A stretch of 64,000 nt of DNA from Alphaproteobacteria bacterium (GCA_030053915.1 JASGCT010000002.1:1-64000), one strand, 5' to 3'. Numbered from the stretch's first letter, positions 36,982-46,290 are shown. Program-made: numbers and translations. Notes: a model not told the origin generated them from the letters alone.

Positions 36982-37799
36982 TTTACCCATTTACATATAT
37001 AGACCCTACGGCAAAAATAGCCAATTCGGTAAAAATAGACCCTTTTACAGTTATCGGTAACGATGTAGAAATTGGTGAAGGCTCGTGGATAGGCAGCAAC
37101 GTTTCGATTTGTGAAGGAACAAAAATTGGAAAAAATGTTAAAATTTTTCAAGGGTCTGTTATTGGCGGACTCCCACAAGATTTAAAATACAAAGGTGAAA
37201 AAACGCATACAATCATCGGCGATAATACAACGATTCGCGAATTTGTAACCATTAATAAAGGAACAACCACAAATCAACAAACTTTAATCGGGCAAAACTG
37301 TTTTATTATGGCTTATACTCATATCGGACACGATTGTATAATTGGAAATAATTGTGTGTTAAGCAATAATTGCCAAATGGCCGGACACGTAAAATTAGAA
37401 GATTGGGTTTGGATAGCCGGCGTAACTGCAATTCATCAATTTATTACTATCGGACAACATGCCTATATTGCCGGGGGAAGTTTAGTAACCAAAGATGTAC
37501 CACCTTATATAAAAGCAGTTCGTAACCCACTTACTTATGGCGGCGTTAATAGCGTTGGACTAAAAAGGAGAGGATTTTCGGCAGAAAAAGTAAATCATAT
37601 TTTAGATATTTATAGGGTAATTTTTAATCGTAAATTAAATACCACGCAAGCCCTACAAGTTATTGAAGAAGAATTTAAAGTTACCGATGAACGAGACGAA
37701 ATTATACAATTTATTAGAGAAAGCGGTAGAGGTATCGTAAGGAAATATAACGATAAAAGATCTGATGATGTTAATTTTGACGAAGAATTCAACCGCTAA
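36978..37799 (+). CDS. lpxA: UDP-N-acetylglucosamine O-acyltransferase
   Basis: 273 residues of left-handed beta-helix hexapeptide repeats starting YIDPTAKIANSVKIDPFTVIG. The catalytic histidine lies in YTHIGHDC, and the C-terminal helical domain carries GLKRRGFS. It performs the first step of lipid A synthesis, transferring a 3-hydroxyacyl group from ACP to UDP-GlcNAc. It is translationally coupled to lpxC-fabZ; ppc follows after 8 bases. Confidence 0.97.
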   Translation: MIYPFTYIDPTAKIANSVKIDPFTVIGNDVEIGEGSWIGSNVSICEGTKIGKNVKIFQGSVIGGLPQDLKYKGEKTHTIIGDNTTIREFVTINKGTTTNQQTLIGQNCFIMAYTHIGHDCIIGNNCVLSNNCQMAGHVKLEDWVWIAGVTAIHQFITIGQHAYIAGGSLVTKDVPPYIKAVRNPLTYGGVNSVGLKRRGFSAEKVNHILDIYRVIFNRKLNTTQALQVIEEEFKVTDERDEIIQFIRESGRGIVRKYNDKRSDDVNFDEEFNR

Positions 37800-37807
37800 T
37801 AAATATT

Positions 37808-40423
37808 ATGGAACCTTCAGAAATTCAAGAAAATTTTAAAAAAAACATTCATGATAAATATGTTATATTCTCAAGTTTGTTTTCTAATTTACCATATACT
37901 GGCATTACCAATGTAGGAAATCTTATTCCAATTTTTTATTATTTATGTAAAACAGGATTGCATAATAATAAGTCGCCCGAAGAAATTATAAATCATTTTT
38001 TTACCAAATATTATAGCTTCGAAACCATTTCAGAAGCTCAAAAACAAAACGATTTGTTTAAATATATTCAATTTATTGAACGTCAAGTAGTTTTGTTTGA
38101 TGCTTTAGAAGATTCAGGATTTTCTACTGTCAACGATATGCAAGGACCTGGCACGCTAACCAACTTTATAAATTCTAATAATTCAGCCAAAAACAACCCA
38201 ATATTGAAGCACCATTTATCTACTTTTAAAGTTAGAATTGTTTTAACAGCACACCCAACGCAATTTTATCCTAGTGGTGTATTATCAATAATTCACGACT
38301 TATCAGATAGTATTTTAAAAAATGATTTTGATACGATTAATGAATATTTAAAACAACTAGGAATTACCCCTTTTTTTAATAAAGAAAAACCAACACCTTT
38401 AGACGAAGCCAAAAACCTGATGTGGTATTTAGAAAATGTGTTCTATACAACCCTGGGCGATATCTATTCGAATATCGTTAATAAAATATTTGATTTTAAT
38501 AACAATGAAGATTTTATCTTAAATCATTTCCATAATCCTATTATAGAATTAGGCTTTTGGCCAGGTGGTGATAGAGATGGAAACCCCAACGTAACCTCAT
38601 TAACCACCTTAAAAGTAGCTAAAGATCTCCATAAATCAATAATTACCTGTTACTATCGTGATATTCGACAACTTAAAAGATATTTAACGTTTTCGAAAAT
38701 AGATCATTTGTTAGCTGTTTTAGAAGACCTCTTATTTAAAAATATTTTTATCCCAGAACAAACAAAACCTGTTACAGCTCAAGATATTTTAAACCAATTA
38801 TTAACAATTAGGCAAATTATTATTAAGGATTGTTTTAAATTGCATCTCGAAAAATTAGACTCTTTAATTTTTAAAGTAAAAATTTTTGGCACCCATTTTG
38901 CTACCTTAGATATTCGGCAAGACAGTCGCATCAACCGAAATATATTGTTAAAAATAAATGCCGCACTCGTTTCTAATAATGCACCCCCTATTCTACCCAA
39001 GGATTATGAAAAATTATCTGAAATAGAAAAAATAAAAATATTACAACTAATAATCTATCCTCAAAAATTAGAAAATATAGTATTTGATGACGAAGTAAAA
39101 GACGCCTTACTAACCATGCAATATATTTTAAAAATACAAGCTATGTGTGGCGGCATGAGTTGTAATCGTTTTATTATAAGTAATTGCCAATCGCTTTCAA
39201 ATGTTTTAGAACTTTTTTATTTATTACAATTAGCAGGTCACGACGAATTGGTATCTCAAGTTGATATTGTACCCCTTTTTGAAACTATTTCCGATTTAGA
39301 AAACGCTGATGAAATTATGCATCATTTGTTTTTAAACAAAACATATAAAAGTCATTTATTGACCCGACATAAACAGCAAACTATCATGCTTGGCTTTAGC
39401 GACGGTACAAAAGACGGAGGATATATGCAAGCCAATTATTCTATTTATAAAGCTAAAGTTCAGTTGTCTGCAATTGCTCGTAAACATAAAATTAAAATTG
39501 TGTTTTTTGATGGACGTGGTGGTCCGCCGTCGCGTGGCGGAGGCAAAACGCATAAATTTTATGCCTCTTTAGACAACTCCATTTTAACCGAACAAATTCA
39601 AGTTACCATCCAAGGTCAAACAATAACCTCTAATTTTGGCACCAAAAAATCGGCACAGTATAATTTAGAACAATTATTAACAGCCGGACTTAAAAATAAA
39701 TTAGAAATACAAGCCGAACCGCCATTTACTAAAATTGAAAAATTTCTTTTTGAAAGTTTAGGTAATATTGCTTTTGAAGCCTATAAAAAATTAAAAAATG
39801 ACAAGAACTTTTTACTGTATTTGCAAACTGTAAGTCCTTTGCAATTTTATAGTGAAACCAATATTGCGAGTCGTCCTACAAAACGCAATAAGGATGGACA
39901 AATAACCTTAGATGGTTTAAGGGCAATTCCATTTGTGGGTAGTTGGAGTCAACTTAAACAAAATGTTCCAGGATTTTATGGCATGGGCACAGCTTTAAAA
40001 CAATTAAAATTGAAGGGTTATTGGGACGACTTAAAAAATTTATATCAGAACAATTTATTTTTTAGTACTTTAATAGACAATAGTATGATGGCGATGCTAA
40101 AATCTAATTTTACTTTAACTCAACATTTACAAAAAGATCCACAATTTGGCAAATTTTGGCATAACCTTAAAGCCGAGTATATACTTACCGAAAAATTATA
40201 TCTTGAACTAACACATAATAAGGTTTTATTAGAAAAAGAAGCCGTTGGTAGGGAATCGATTTTAATGCGTGAAAAAATTGTACTTCCTTTATTAGTCATT
40301 CAACAATATGCCTTATGTAAATTAAGAACCATGGCTAAGGACGACCCCACTTATAATACTTTTACGAAATTAGTAACCCGAAGCATGTTTGGCATTATTA
40401 ATGCTGCCCGTAATGCGGTTTAG
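37808..40423 (+). CDS. ppc: Phosphoenolpyruvate carboxylase
   Basis: 871 residues. The family motifs are present: VLTAHPTQFYP (catalytic His), WPGGDRDGNPNVT, the glycine loop FFDGRGGPPSRGGG, and a C-terminal RSMFGIINAARNAV replacing the classical TMNGIAAGLRNTG ending. It carboxylates PEP to oxaloacetate and so replenishes the TCA cycle. The sequence is of the Bacteroidota type, with no clear allosteric aspartate site assignable by eye. It is convergent with the TIM-barrel gene, 5 bases apart. Confidence 0.95.
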   Translation: MEPSEIQENFKKNIHDKYVIFSSLFSNLPYTGITNVGNLIPIFYYLCKTGLHNNKSPEEIINHFFTKYYSFETISEAQKQNDLFKYIQFIERQVVLFDALEDSGFSTVNDMQGPGTLTNFINSNNSAKNNPILKHHLSTFKVRIVLTAHPTQFYPSGVLSIIHDLSDSILKNDFDTINEYLKQLGITPFFNKEKPTPLDEAKNLMWYLENVFYTTLGDIYSNIVNKIFDFNNNEDFILNHFHNPIIELGFWPGGDRDGNPNVTSLTTLKVAKDLHKSIITCYYRDIRQLKRYLTFSKIDHLLAVLEDLLFKNIFIPEQTKPVTAQDILNQLLTIRQIIIKDCFKLHLEKLDSLIFKVKIFGTHFATLDIRQDSRINRNILLKINAALVSNNAPPILPKDYEKLSEIEKIKILQLIIYPQKLENIVFDDEVKDALLTMQYILKIQAMCGGMSCNRFIISNCQSLSNVLELFYLLQLAGHDELVSQVDIVPLFETISDLENADEIMHHLFLNKTYKSHLLTRHKQQTIMLGFSDGTKDGGYMQANYSIYKAKVQLSAIARKHKIKIVFFDGRGGPPSRGGGKTHKFYASLDNSILTEQIQVTIQGQTITSNFGTKKSAQYNLEQLLTAGLKNKLEIQAEPPFTKIEKFLFESLGNIAFEAYKKLKNDKNFLLYLQTVSPLQFYSETNIASRPTKRNKDGQITLDGLRAIPFVGSWSQLKQNVPGFYGMGTALKQLKLKGYWDDLKNLYQNNLFFSTLIDNSMMAMLKSNFTLTQHLQKDPQFGKFWHNLKAEYILTEKLYLELTHNKVLLEKEAVGRESILMREKIVLPLLVIQQYALCKLRTMAKDDPTYNTFTKLVTRSMFGIINAARNAV

Positions 40424-40428
40424 TGATG

Positions 40429-41298
40429 TTAAATATCGCAAATTAAAACACTTTCTCTTAATGCCGCAATTTTATTGGAATACGTAGGTATAAATTCTTG
40501 AGCTACATAATCTTTAAACCCTGTTTCATAAATTGCTTTCATAATGGGTGGGTAGCTAAGCTCTTGAATTTCGGCATTAATTTCGTGCCTGCCAGGCACA
40601 CCTGCCGTATGATAGTGTCCAAAATAAACATGATGGTCTTTAATGGTTCTTATCACATCGCCTTCGTCTATTTGCATGTGATAAATATCATATAAAAGTT
40701 TAAAATTGGGCGAATCTAAGCGCTTACAAAGTTCTATGCCCCAAGCCGATTTATCGCACATATAATCTTTGTGGTCTATTTTTGAATTTAATAATTCCAT
40801 TTGAATCATAACCCCTTTTTGTTCTGCAAGACCTAAAATTTTTTTTAAGCCTATAATACAATTTTTAAGACCAGTTTCATCATCCATACCGCGTCGGTTA
40901 CCACTAAAACAAATGAGGTTTTTATAACCTGCTGCAGAAACATATTGAATATGTTCAAGGTAATTTTTTACTAAGGTGGTGTGATATTGTGGATTATTAA
41001 ACCCATCTACTAAATTAATTTCGGCACCGTTGCACATTGTTGAAACCAAATTATATTTTTTAAGAGTTGCCCAATCCGCTGGTCCTACTAAATCAATCCC
41101 TACTAAACCAAGATTATTAGCCGCTAAACAAAGCTCTTCAAGTGGTAAAAAATCGAAACACCAACGGCAAACCGATTGTTTAATATTTCCATTAAGTTTA
41201 AGTGGCTCGGATTTTTGTCCCAAACTATTTTTGGGTAAAAATGGCAAAGCCATAGTTGCAGTTAATATAGTTTTAACGGCAGATCTTCGATTTTTCAT
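40429..41298 (-). CDS. Exported TIM-barrel isomerase, hydroxypyruvate isomerase-like
   Basis: 289 residues. The N-terminus has a twin-arginine pattern (NRRSAVKTILTATMALPFLP), suggesting Tat export of a folded protein. The rest is an AP-endonuclease-2/xylose-isomerase-like barrel with metal ligands in QMELLNSK, LYDIYHMQ, GHYHTAG and a final glutamate in VAQEFIP. The IYHMQ-x-GD pattern is that of hydroxypyruvate isomerase relatives. The true sugar substrate is unknown. It is separated by 51 bases from the Rid gene on the same strand. Confidence 0.85.
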   Translation of the reverse strand: MKNRRSAVKTILTATMALPFLPKNSLGQKSEPLKLNGNIKQSVCRWCFDFLPLEELCLAANNLGLVGIDLVGPADWATLKKYNLVSTMCNGAEINLVDGFNNPQYHTTLVKNYLEHIQYVSAAGYKNLICFSGNRRGMDDETGLKNCIIGLKKILGLAEQKGVMIQMELLNSKIDHKDYMCDKSAWGIELCKRLDSPNFKLLYDIYHMQIDEGDVIRTIKDHHVYFGHYHTAGVPGRHEINAEIQELSYPPIMKAIYETGFKDYVAQEFIPTYSNKIAALRESVLICDI

Positions 41299-41349
41299 AA
41301 AATAATTTTTAAATAAGAACCTAAAGCAAAATATCTTTTCATTTTACAC

Positions 41350-41736
41350 CTAACTTTTTGTTTTAACAGCAACCACTTGTATCTCAATTTTCATACGATA
41401 GTCAACTAAACCTGCTGAAATAAAAGTTGCGGCTGGTTTATTATTTCCTAAATATTTTTTTAATATAGGCCAACATTGCGAAAAAAGCGATTTATCGGGT
41501 AAAATATATAAAATTTGAACAATATCATCTAAAACCGCATCGGCTTCTTTAAGCGCATTTTTAATATTCTTAAAACATTGCTCGGTTTGGTCGATAATAC
41601 TATCCGAAATAGCCATAGTTGAATAATCAAACCCGGTTGTTCCAGATACATAAATAGTATTGCCAACTACAACGGCACGACAAAAATTAATTTGATCTTC
41701 AAATTGTGAGCCAGAAAAAATATTCTTTCTTAACAT
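41350..41736 (-). CDS. Rid (YjgF/YER057c) family protein lacking the RidA arginine
   Basis: 128 residues with the Rid fold: VVVGNTIYVSGTTGFD, QTEQCFKNIKNALKEADA and the final glutamate strand MKIEIQVVAV. The arginine of the RidA signature PARxxV, which salt-bridges the imine substrate, is replaced: the sequence reads PAATFISAGL. It therefore probably belongs to another Rid subgroup without the standard enamine/imine deaminase activity. It sits between the TPR gene and the TIM-barrel gene with its own promoter. Confidence 0.88.
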   Translation of the reverse strand: MLRKNIFSGSQFEDQINFCRAVVVGNTIYVSGTTGFDYSTMAISDSIIDQTEQCFKNIKNALKEADAVLDDIVQILYILPDKSLFSQCWPILKKYLGNNKPAATFISAGLVDYRMKIEIQVVAVKTKS

Positions 41737-41743
41737 ATTATAA

Positions 41744-41751
41744 CAAATTTA
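41744..41751 (-). promoter_or_regulatory. Predicted -7 box TAAATTTG for the Rid gene, near-leaderless
   Basis: Minus-strand TAnnTTTG match whose end is only 7 bases before the ATG at 41736. It lies in the 21-base gap after the TPR gene stop. Transcription from it would give almost no leader. Confidence 0.5.
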
Positions 41752-41757
41752 TAGTGT

Positions 41758-43611
41758 TTAACCCTTATTTTTTTGATCATCTTTTTTAATGGCTTTGTTT
41801 AAAGCTTGTCGTTTTCGCATTAAAAATTCTACTTGACTTTGAAACACTTTTCTTTGGTCGTTACAAGAATTATTAATGGATTCGGCTTGCGATTTTCCTA
41901 CGAATAAATTTTGCATTTGAGTAAAACAATCATCCAATCGCTGGTAAGTTGTTGTTACCGAATCGATAATACTATTAACAAAAAGACTATCTGAACCAGT
42001 ATAGTTATAAATTTCATTGCTATAATTATTTAAACGTTTCGCTAAAATTGTGCGGTTGTAGGCATATAAGTTTTGATAAATTTTTTTAAAATAATTCGTG
42101 TCGTTTTGTTTAGTTTTATCAAGAAACATATTTAATGTATCAAAATAAGCACTGGCAACATTAGTACTTGTATCTGGGTCTAAAGCAAAAATGCTTCGTC
42201 GATATAAAACATAGCCATTTGCGCTCTCAGGATGACTGCTAATATATTGTTTGCTCCAATAGATGGCTTCTTTTACTAATTTTGATTTATAGGATAAATC
42301 AACTAAATTATAGATATCGGTTTCATCTGATTGATTGTTCTTTAACGTAATAATTTTTATATACCATTGATAGGCTTTATTGTATAATTTAGCTTTATTC
42401 ATAAGCTCATATCCTTTTTTAGCAAGTGAAATTTTGTTTTTTAAAGATTTTTGAATGTCAATGGATTGTTCAATTAGGTTGGCGGTTTTATCTTCTAATC
42501 CTGGTACTTGACTGTATATGTCTATTGCGGATTCTAATAAAGACTCGTTCACATCCTCTGGATTTTTTGAAAAATAAATATCTAAATATTTTACTGCATT
42601 GGTATAATCTTGAATTTTACTATAATTTAATGCCAATAATAACGAAAGCTGTGATACTTTATCAATACCATATTTATCTTCAAGAGCTTCGCATTGTTCT
42701 AAAGACGCCTTGAAATTTTTGGTACGATACGCATATTCGGCACTTACAAATTCAATCCGTGGCGAAGGTTCGGCAAGTTGTATATATGTATCAAGGGCAT
42801 GTTTGGCTTTGTCAGCGTTTTTCTCATCATAATAATCAAAAATCAAATAGTAAATTGGAGCAAAATTTGGGTCTATTTTAATGCATTCAGACGTTAAATT
42901 ATCTACGATATCATCATTCGTATTATGGGTAGCATATATTTTGGCTTGCAAATAATATGGCATTGGATTGTTTTTTTCTAAATTTTGAAGTTGTTTAAAA
43001 GCTAAAATAGCCTCACCCCCAAATTCAGTATTCAGCTTAACATAGTTATAACCAATTACTTGATATAAGGCGGGTTCGATAGGTGTAAATTCTAAAGCTA
43101 ATTTAACTTTATCAACCACATATTGCCTATCACCAATATTACGCGAGATGTGGTTATAAAATCTGGCTAATCCAACCACCAAGCTTGGAATGGGTTTCCC
43201 TTTGTTTTTGCCTTTAATTGGCGTCGTAGTGTTAAAAATATCTTCGTAACGTTGTTTAGCAACATTAAAATCGCCACCTTCAATAACCCCTAAATTTGCA
43301 AATCCTAATTGAATCCAAGGATCACTAGTGCCTAATGCAGCTTGCGCATTTTCTAAAACTTCTCTAGCATTTTTAGTGCCTGTTTTGGTAATCGAAAAAA
43401 CTTCATCTTGTTCTAATAAATCTTGAACTAACCAAAAATAAGACTGACCATCTTTGGGGTTTTTAGAAATTTTATCTTTTAAATAATTTGAACAATCTGT
43501 ATAACGCTGATAGTCTATCAGTTTAAATGCCATTTTATCTAATTCAAACTGGGTGTAGCTTGTTAAACATATAAACATGCTCAGTGCGGTTACAAAAAAA
43601 ACTTTTTTCAT
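41758..43611 (-). CDS. Periplasmic tetratricopeptide-repeat protein
   Basis: 617 residues with a signal peptide (about 1-20) and a solenoid of helix pairs of TPR type (for example YFWLVQDLLEQDE, AIYWSKQYISSHPESANGYVLYRRS), ending in a basic helical tail (RKRQALNKAIKKDDQKNKG). In many Bacteroidota a TPR gene follows a PstS-like lipoprotein gene at the end of an exbB-exbD-tonB cluster, the same order as here without the motor genes. It starts 11 bases after the PstS-like gene. The function is likely envelope scaffolding. Confidence 0.85.
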   Translation of the reverse strand: MKKVFFVTALSMFICLTSYTQFELDKMAFKLIDYQRYTDCSNYLKDKISKNPKDGQSYFWLVQDLLEQDEVFSITKTGTKNAREVLENAQAALGTSDPWIQLGFANLGVIEGGDFNVAKQRYEDIFNTTTPIKGKNKGKPIPSLVVGLARFYNHISRNIGDRQYVVDKVKLALEFTPIEPALYQVIGYNYVKLNTEFGGEAILAFKQLQNLEKNNPMPYYLQAKIYATHNTNDDIVDNLTSECIKIDPNFAPIYYLIFDYYDEKNADKAKHALDTYIQLAEPSPRIEFVSAEYAYRTKNFKASLEQCEALEDKYGIDKVSQLSLLLALNYSKIQDYTNAVKYLDIYFSKNPEDVNESLLESAIDIYSQVPGLEDKTANLIEQSIDIQKSLKNKISLAKKGYELMNKAKLYNKAYQWYIKIITLKNNQSDETDIYNLVDLSYKSKLVKEAIYWSKQYISSHPESANGYVLYRRSIFALDPDTSTNVASAYFDTLNMFLDKTKQNDTNYFKKIYQNLYAYNRTILAKRLNNYSNEIYNYTGSDSLFVNSIIDSVTTTYQRLDDCFTQMQNLFVGKSQAESINNSCNDQRKVFQSQVEFLMRKRQALNKAIKKDDQKNKG

Positions 43612-43622
43612 AATGTAATATT

Positions 43623-44537
43623 TTAATTAATACTTGTTTGCCTTAAATTGAAATTTATTTGTGCCGGTAAAAGTACCGATTTTTTGAAGACCAATTGTCC
43701 ATTTTCTAAACTTAAATAATTGATAAAACCAGAACCTAAACCACTTCGATTTTCTTTTAAGATATAATAAATGGGAACTCTAAGAGGATACAACCCTTTT
43801 TGAATAGTATTTGGAGAAGGGATCGTATAGATATTTTTAAGACTATCGGGACAATCTTCGCAAGCTATAGCCGCAAATTTTAATTTTTTTAAAATAGCCT
43901 GTTGTGATTTATTGTAATAAGAGTCATTAATCCAATTATAAGCTATAAAACCGATATCTGCCTGTTTTTTTGTTAAAACGCTTAGTATAGAATCATTACT
44001 TGTAGCGGCTTTAACATTTTTACCAAAGGGTCGATTTTTTAAAATATGTTTAATTAAAAACATATTGGTTGCGCTACTATTATCTTTATCAACCACAACC
44101 TTTACATTTCGCTGACCACTTAAAATATTTTCTAAATTTAGATAGTCAAAAAAACTATCTGTGGCATCTTTTGGAATTAAAACGGATATTGCACTATAAG
44201 CAAGCACATGGCTTCTTGGTGCGTAACCAATATTTTTTTTAACTGTTTTAAATTCGTTGTCTGAAAGATCTCGAGAAACAATGACGAGTCGAATACTATC
44301 AAATTTTAAATCTTTAATACACTCAATTTCGGATTTATAGGATGCAATAATTTTTGCCTCAGGATATAAGGATTCAAAAACACGAATTTGCTCTTTAAAA
44401 ACAGGCTCAAAACTTTCTTCAACACTTATGTAAATGGTACCTGAATTTGCAGTGTCGTATTTTTTTAGAGATTGGTTAGGTTCACAAGCCAAGATGAGGC
44501 AACTAAACATAAAACATATCCTAACTAATTGATTCAT
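43623..44537 (-). CDS. PstS-like substrate-binding lipoprotein
   Basis: 304 residues, lipobox ending at Cys18 (LILAC). It has the two-lobed PBP-like pattern of phosphate-binding PstS proteins: GTIYISVEESFEPVFKEQIRVFE, VVVDKDNSSATNMFLIKHIL and LYPLRVPIYYILKEN. No pst transport genes are near. In Bacteroidota this lipoprotein accompanies TonB/ExbBD and a TPR protein, so it may not serve phosphate uptake. It overlaps the small membrane-protein gene upstream by four bases. Confidence 0.8.
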   Translation of the reverse strand: MNQLVRICFMFSCLILACEPNQSLKKYDTANSGTIYISVEESFEPVFKEQIRVFESLYPEAKIIASYKSEIECIKDLKFDSIRLVIVSRDLSDNEFKTVKKNIGYAPRSHVLAYSAISVLIPKDATDSFFDYLNLENILSGQRNVKVVVDKDNSSATNMFLIKHILKNRPFGKNVKAATSNDSILSVLTKKQADIGFIAYNWINDSYYNKSQQAILKKLKFAAIACEDCPDSLKNIYTIPSPNTIQKGLYPLRVPIYYILKENRSGLGSGFINYLSLENGQLVFKKSVLLPAQINFNLRQTSIN

Positions 44538-44764
44538 AATCTTGTTTTAAATCCCATATAAATTCGATAGAATCCGTATAACAAAAAAATGCCCGCAAAT
44601 AAATATCTTTGTAGATTGTCGTAATACATTATTGGTTTAATTTTAAATAAATCAGCAAAGAACAAACAACCGCTTATAAAAATAAAAAACGCCCCCATCG
44701 CTGCGGCTAAATATTTTTTTAAGACAATCCAAAATTTATCCTGTTGACTTTGTTGCCAATCCAT
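44534..44764 (-). CDS. Small two-helix membrane protein
   Basis: 76 residues with two hydrophobic helices (about 20-42 and 50-68) and a basic C-terminus. It heads the PstS-like/TPR transcription unit, overlapping the PstS-like start by ATGA. A small membrane protein occupies the same position in related clusters. No function is known. Confidence 0.75.
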   Translation of the reverse strand: MDWQQSQQDKFWIVLKKYLAAAMGAFFIFISGCLFFADLFKIKPIMYYDNLQRYLFAGIFLLYGFYRIYMGFKTRL

Positions 44765-44784
44765 TTTATATATTTAAGGTTTCA

Positions 44785-44792
44785 CAAAAATA
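44785..44792 (-). promoter_or_regulatory. Predicted -7 box TATTTTTG for the PstS-like/TPR operon
   Basis: Minus-strand TAnnTTTG match, 20 bases before the ATG at 44764, in the 138-base divergent region shared with the AIM24 gene. Confidence 0.5.
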
Positions 44793-44877
44793 AGAAAAAA
44801 AAATCAATTGGGTGTGTTTTTTTTATTTTTACTAATGTTTTTCCAAATAATCAATAAAAAAATTCAAATAAATATCG

Positions 44878-44885
44878 TAATTTTG
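44878..44885 (+). promoter_or_regulatory. Predicted -7 box TAATTTTG for the AIM24 gene
   Basis: TAnnTTTG match, 17 bases before the ATG at 44903. Confidence 0.55.
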
Positions 44886-44902
44886 CTCAAAATTTATATA
44901 AT

Positions 44903-45697
44903 ATGCCTCAAAATCACGATATCGACTTCCAAATATATGGGGAAGAGATGCAGTATGTAGAAGTAGAACTAGACCCCAATGAAACGGCGATGGCAGAACC
45001 TGGTGCATTTATGATGATGGAAGACGGGGTAAGCATGGAAACTATTTTTGGAGATGGTAGTAATCATAACAATTCAGGATTCTTAGGAAAACTTTTTAAT
45101 GCTGGTAAACGCGCCTTAGTTGGTGAATCTTTGTTTATGACAGCTTTTACAAATGTTTCTTTTGGCAAAAAAAAGGTTTGTTTTGCATCACCATATCCAG
45201 GAAAAATCATCCCTTTAGATTTAAGCACTTTACAACATAAAATAATTTGTCAAAAAGATGCTTTTCTTTGTGCCGCCAAGGGCGTCAGTATCGGTATAGA
45301 ATTTCAAAAAAAATTAGGCGTAGGATTATTTGGCGGGGAAGGGTTTATTATGGAAAAATTAGAAGGTGATGGACGTTGTTTTTTACACGCCTGCGGTCAT
45401 GTTGTAAAACGACAACTTAATAGCCATGAAATTTTAAAAATTGATACTGGGTGTATTGTTGGCTTTACGTCAACCGTAAACTATGATATTCAGTTTGTTG
45501 GGGGTATCAAAAATACTATTTTTGGCGGCGAAGGATTGTTTTTTGCAACCCTAACAGGCCCTGGCACCGTTTGGATTCAATCGTTACCCATAAGTCGTTT
45601 AGCAGGTAGAATTTTAACGTATGCAACTGTAAAACGTAAAGAAGAAGGTAGTATTTTAGGCGGTATTGGTAATATGTTAGATGGCGATAATTGGTAA
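44903..45697 (+). CDS. AIM24/TIGR00266-family protein
   Basis: 264 residues of a beta-rich (cupin-like double helix) protein with DFQIYGEEMQYVEVELDPNETAMAEPGAFMMMEDGV at the start and GGEGLFFATLTGPGTVWIQSLP near the end, both diagnostic of TIGR00266. There is no signal peptide. The family is widespread and of unknown function; mitochondrial AIM24 affects membrane organisation. It is a single gene ahead of the rimP promoter. Confidence 0.93.
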   Translation: MPQNHDIDFQIYGEEMQYVEVELDPNETAMAEPGAFMMMEDGVSMETIFGDGSNHNNSGFLGKLFNAGKRALVGESLFMTAFTNVSFGKKKVCFASPYPGKIIPLDLSTLQHKIICQKDAFLCAAKGVSIGIEFQKKLGVGLFGGEGFIMEKLEGDGRCFLHACGHVVKRQLNSHEILKIDTGCIVGFTSTVNYDIQFVGGIKNTIFGGEGLFFATLTGPGTVWIQSLPISRLAGRILTYATVKRKEEGSILGGIGNMLDGDNW

Positions 45698-45710
45698 AAA
45701 TAAAAAAAAA

Positions 45711-45742
45711 TTTGGATGTTATTAAAATTTGTCTTACCTTTG
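45711..45742 (+). promoter_or_regulatory. Complete promoter of the rimP-nusA-infB operon
   Basis: TTTG at 45711-45714, 20 bases, then TACCTTTG at 45735-45742, a full Bacteroidota promoter. The ATG of rimP is 67 bases further on, leaving the longest promoter-to-start leader among the operons examined here and containing a structured hairpin. Confidence 0.75.
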
Positions 45743-45765
45743 CGGTTCATAAAACTTTTTTTTTT

Positions 45766-45793
45766 ACGAAGGGAGCGGAAACGTTCCCTTTGT
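45766..45793 (+). ncRNA. GAAA-capped hairpin in the rimP operon leader
   Basis: Arms 45766-45777 and 45782-45793 form a 12-pair stem (two G-U wobbles) closed by a GAAA tetraloop; the central part is AAGGGAGCG with CGTTCCCTT. It follows a run of ten or more T and ends 16 bases before the rimP ATG. It lacks a 3' T-run, so it is not an intrinsic terminator. It is a likely structured 5' element, perhaps controlling or stabilising the mRNA for RimP, NusA and IF-2. Confidence 0.65.
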
Positions 45794-45809
45794 AGTTTAA
45801 TAAATAATT

Positions 45810-46268
45810 ATGATTGAAAAAATTAAACATATTGTAGAACAAGTGCTCGGCGATGAAACGATGTATTTTTGTGTTGACTTATTTATTAAGCCCACTTTAA
45901 ATATTAAAATATTTTTAGATGGTGATAACGGTATATCAATTGCCCAATGTAGCTATTTTAATAAAAAAATAAAGGCGCTTCTAGAAGAAGATGTGTACTT
46001 TAAAAATGAAAACTATTCTTTAGAAGTTTCTTCGCCCGGGGTGGATACCCCATTGAAAAATGTGAGACAATATTATAAAAATATAGGTCGTACATTGGCG
46101 GTAACTTTAAACGAAACACCTGAAAAAATAGAGGGCACGTTAACTCATGTTCATGCCGACAGCATCGAACTTGAACAATTGTTAGGCAAAGGGAAAAAAC
46201 AAATTACCCAAACGAGCACCATATTTTTTAATAATATAAAAGAATCTATTGTACAAATAAAATTTTAA
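45810..46268 (+). CDS. rimP: Ribosome maturation factor RimP
   Basis: 152 residues in two domains. The N-terminal alpha/beta domain has NIKIFLDGDNGISIAQCSYFNKKI and the diagnostic YSLEVSSPGVDTPLK; the C-terminal part is an SH3-like barrel. It assists 30S subunit assembly. It is the first gene of the conserved rimP-nusA-infB operon, 22 bases before nusA. Confidence 0.96.
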   Translation: MIEKIKHIVEQVLGDETMYFCVDLFIKPTLNIKIFLDGDNGISIAQCSYFNKKIKALLEEDVYFKNENYSLEVSSPGVDTPLKNVRQYYKNIGRTLAVTLNETPEKIEGTLTHVHADSIELEQLLGKGKKQITQTSTIFFNNIKESIVQIKF

Positions 46269-46290
46269 ATCCTAATTAAATCTAAAAATC

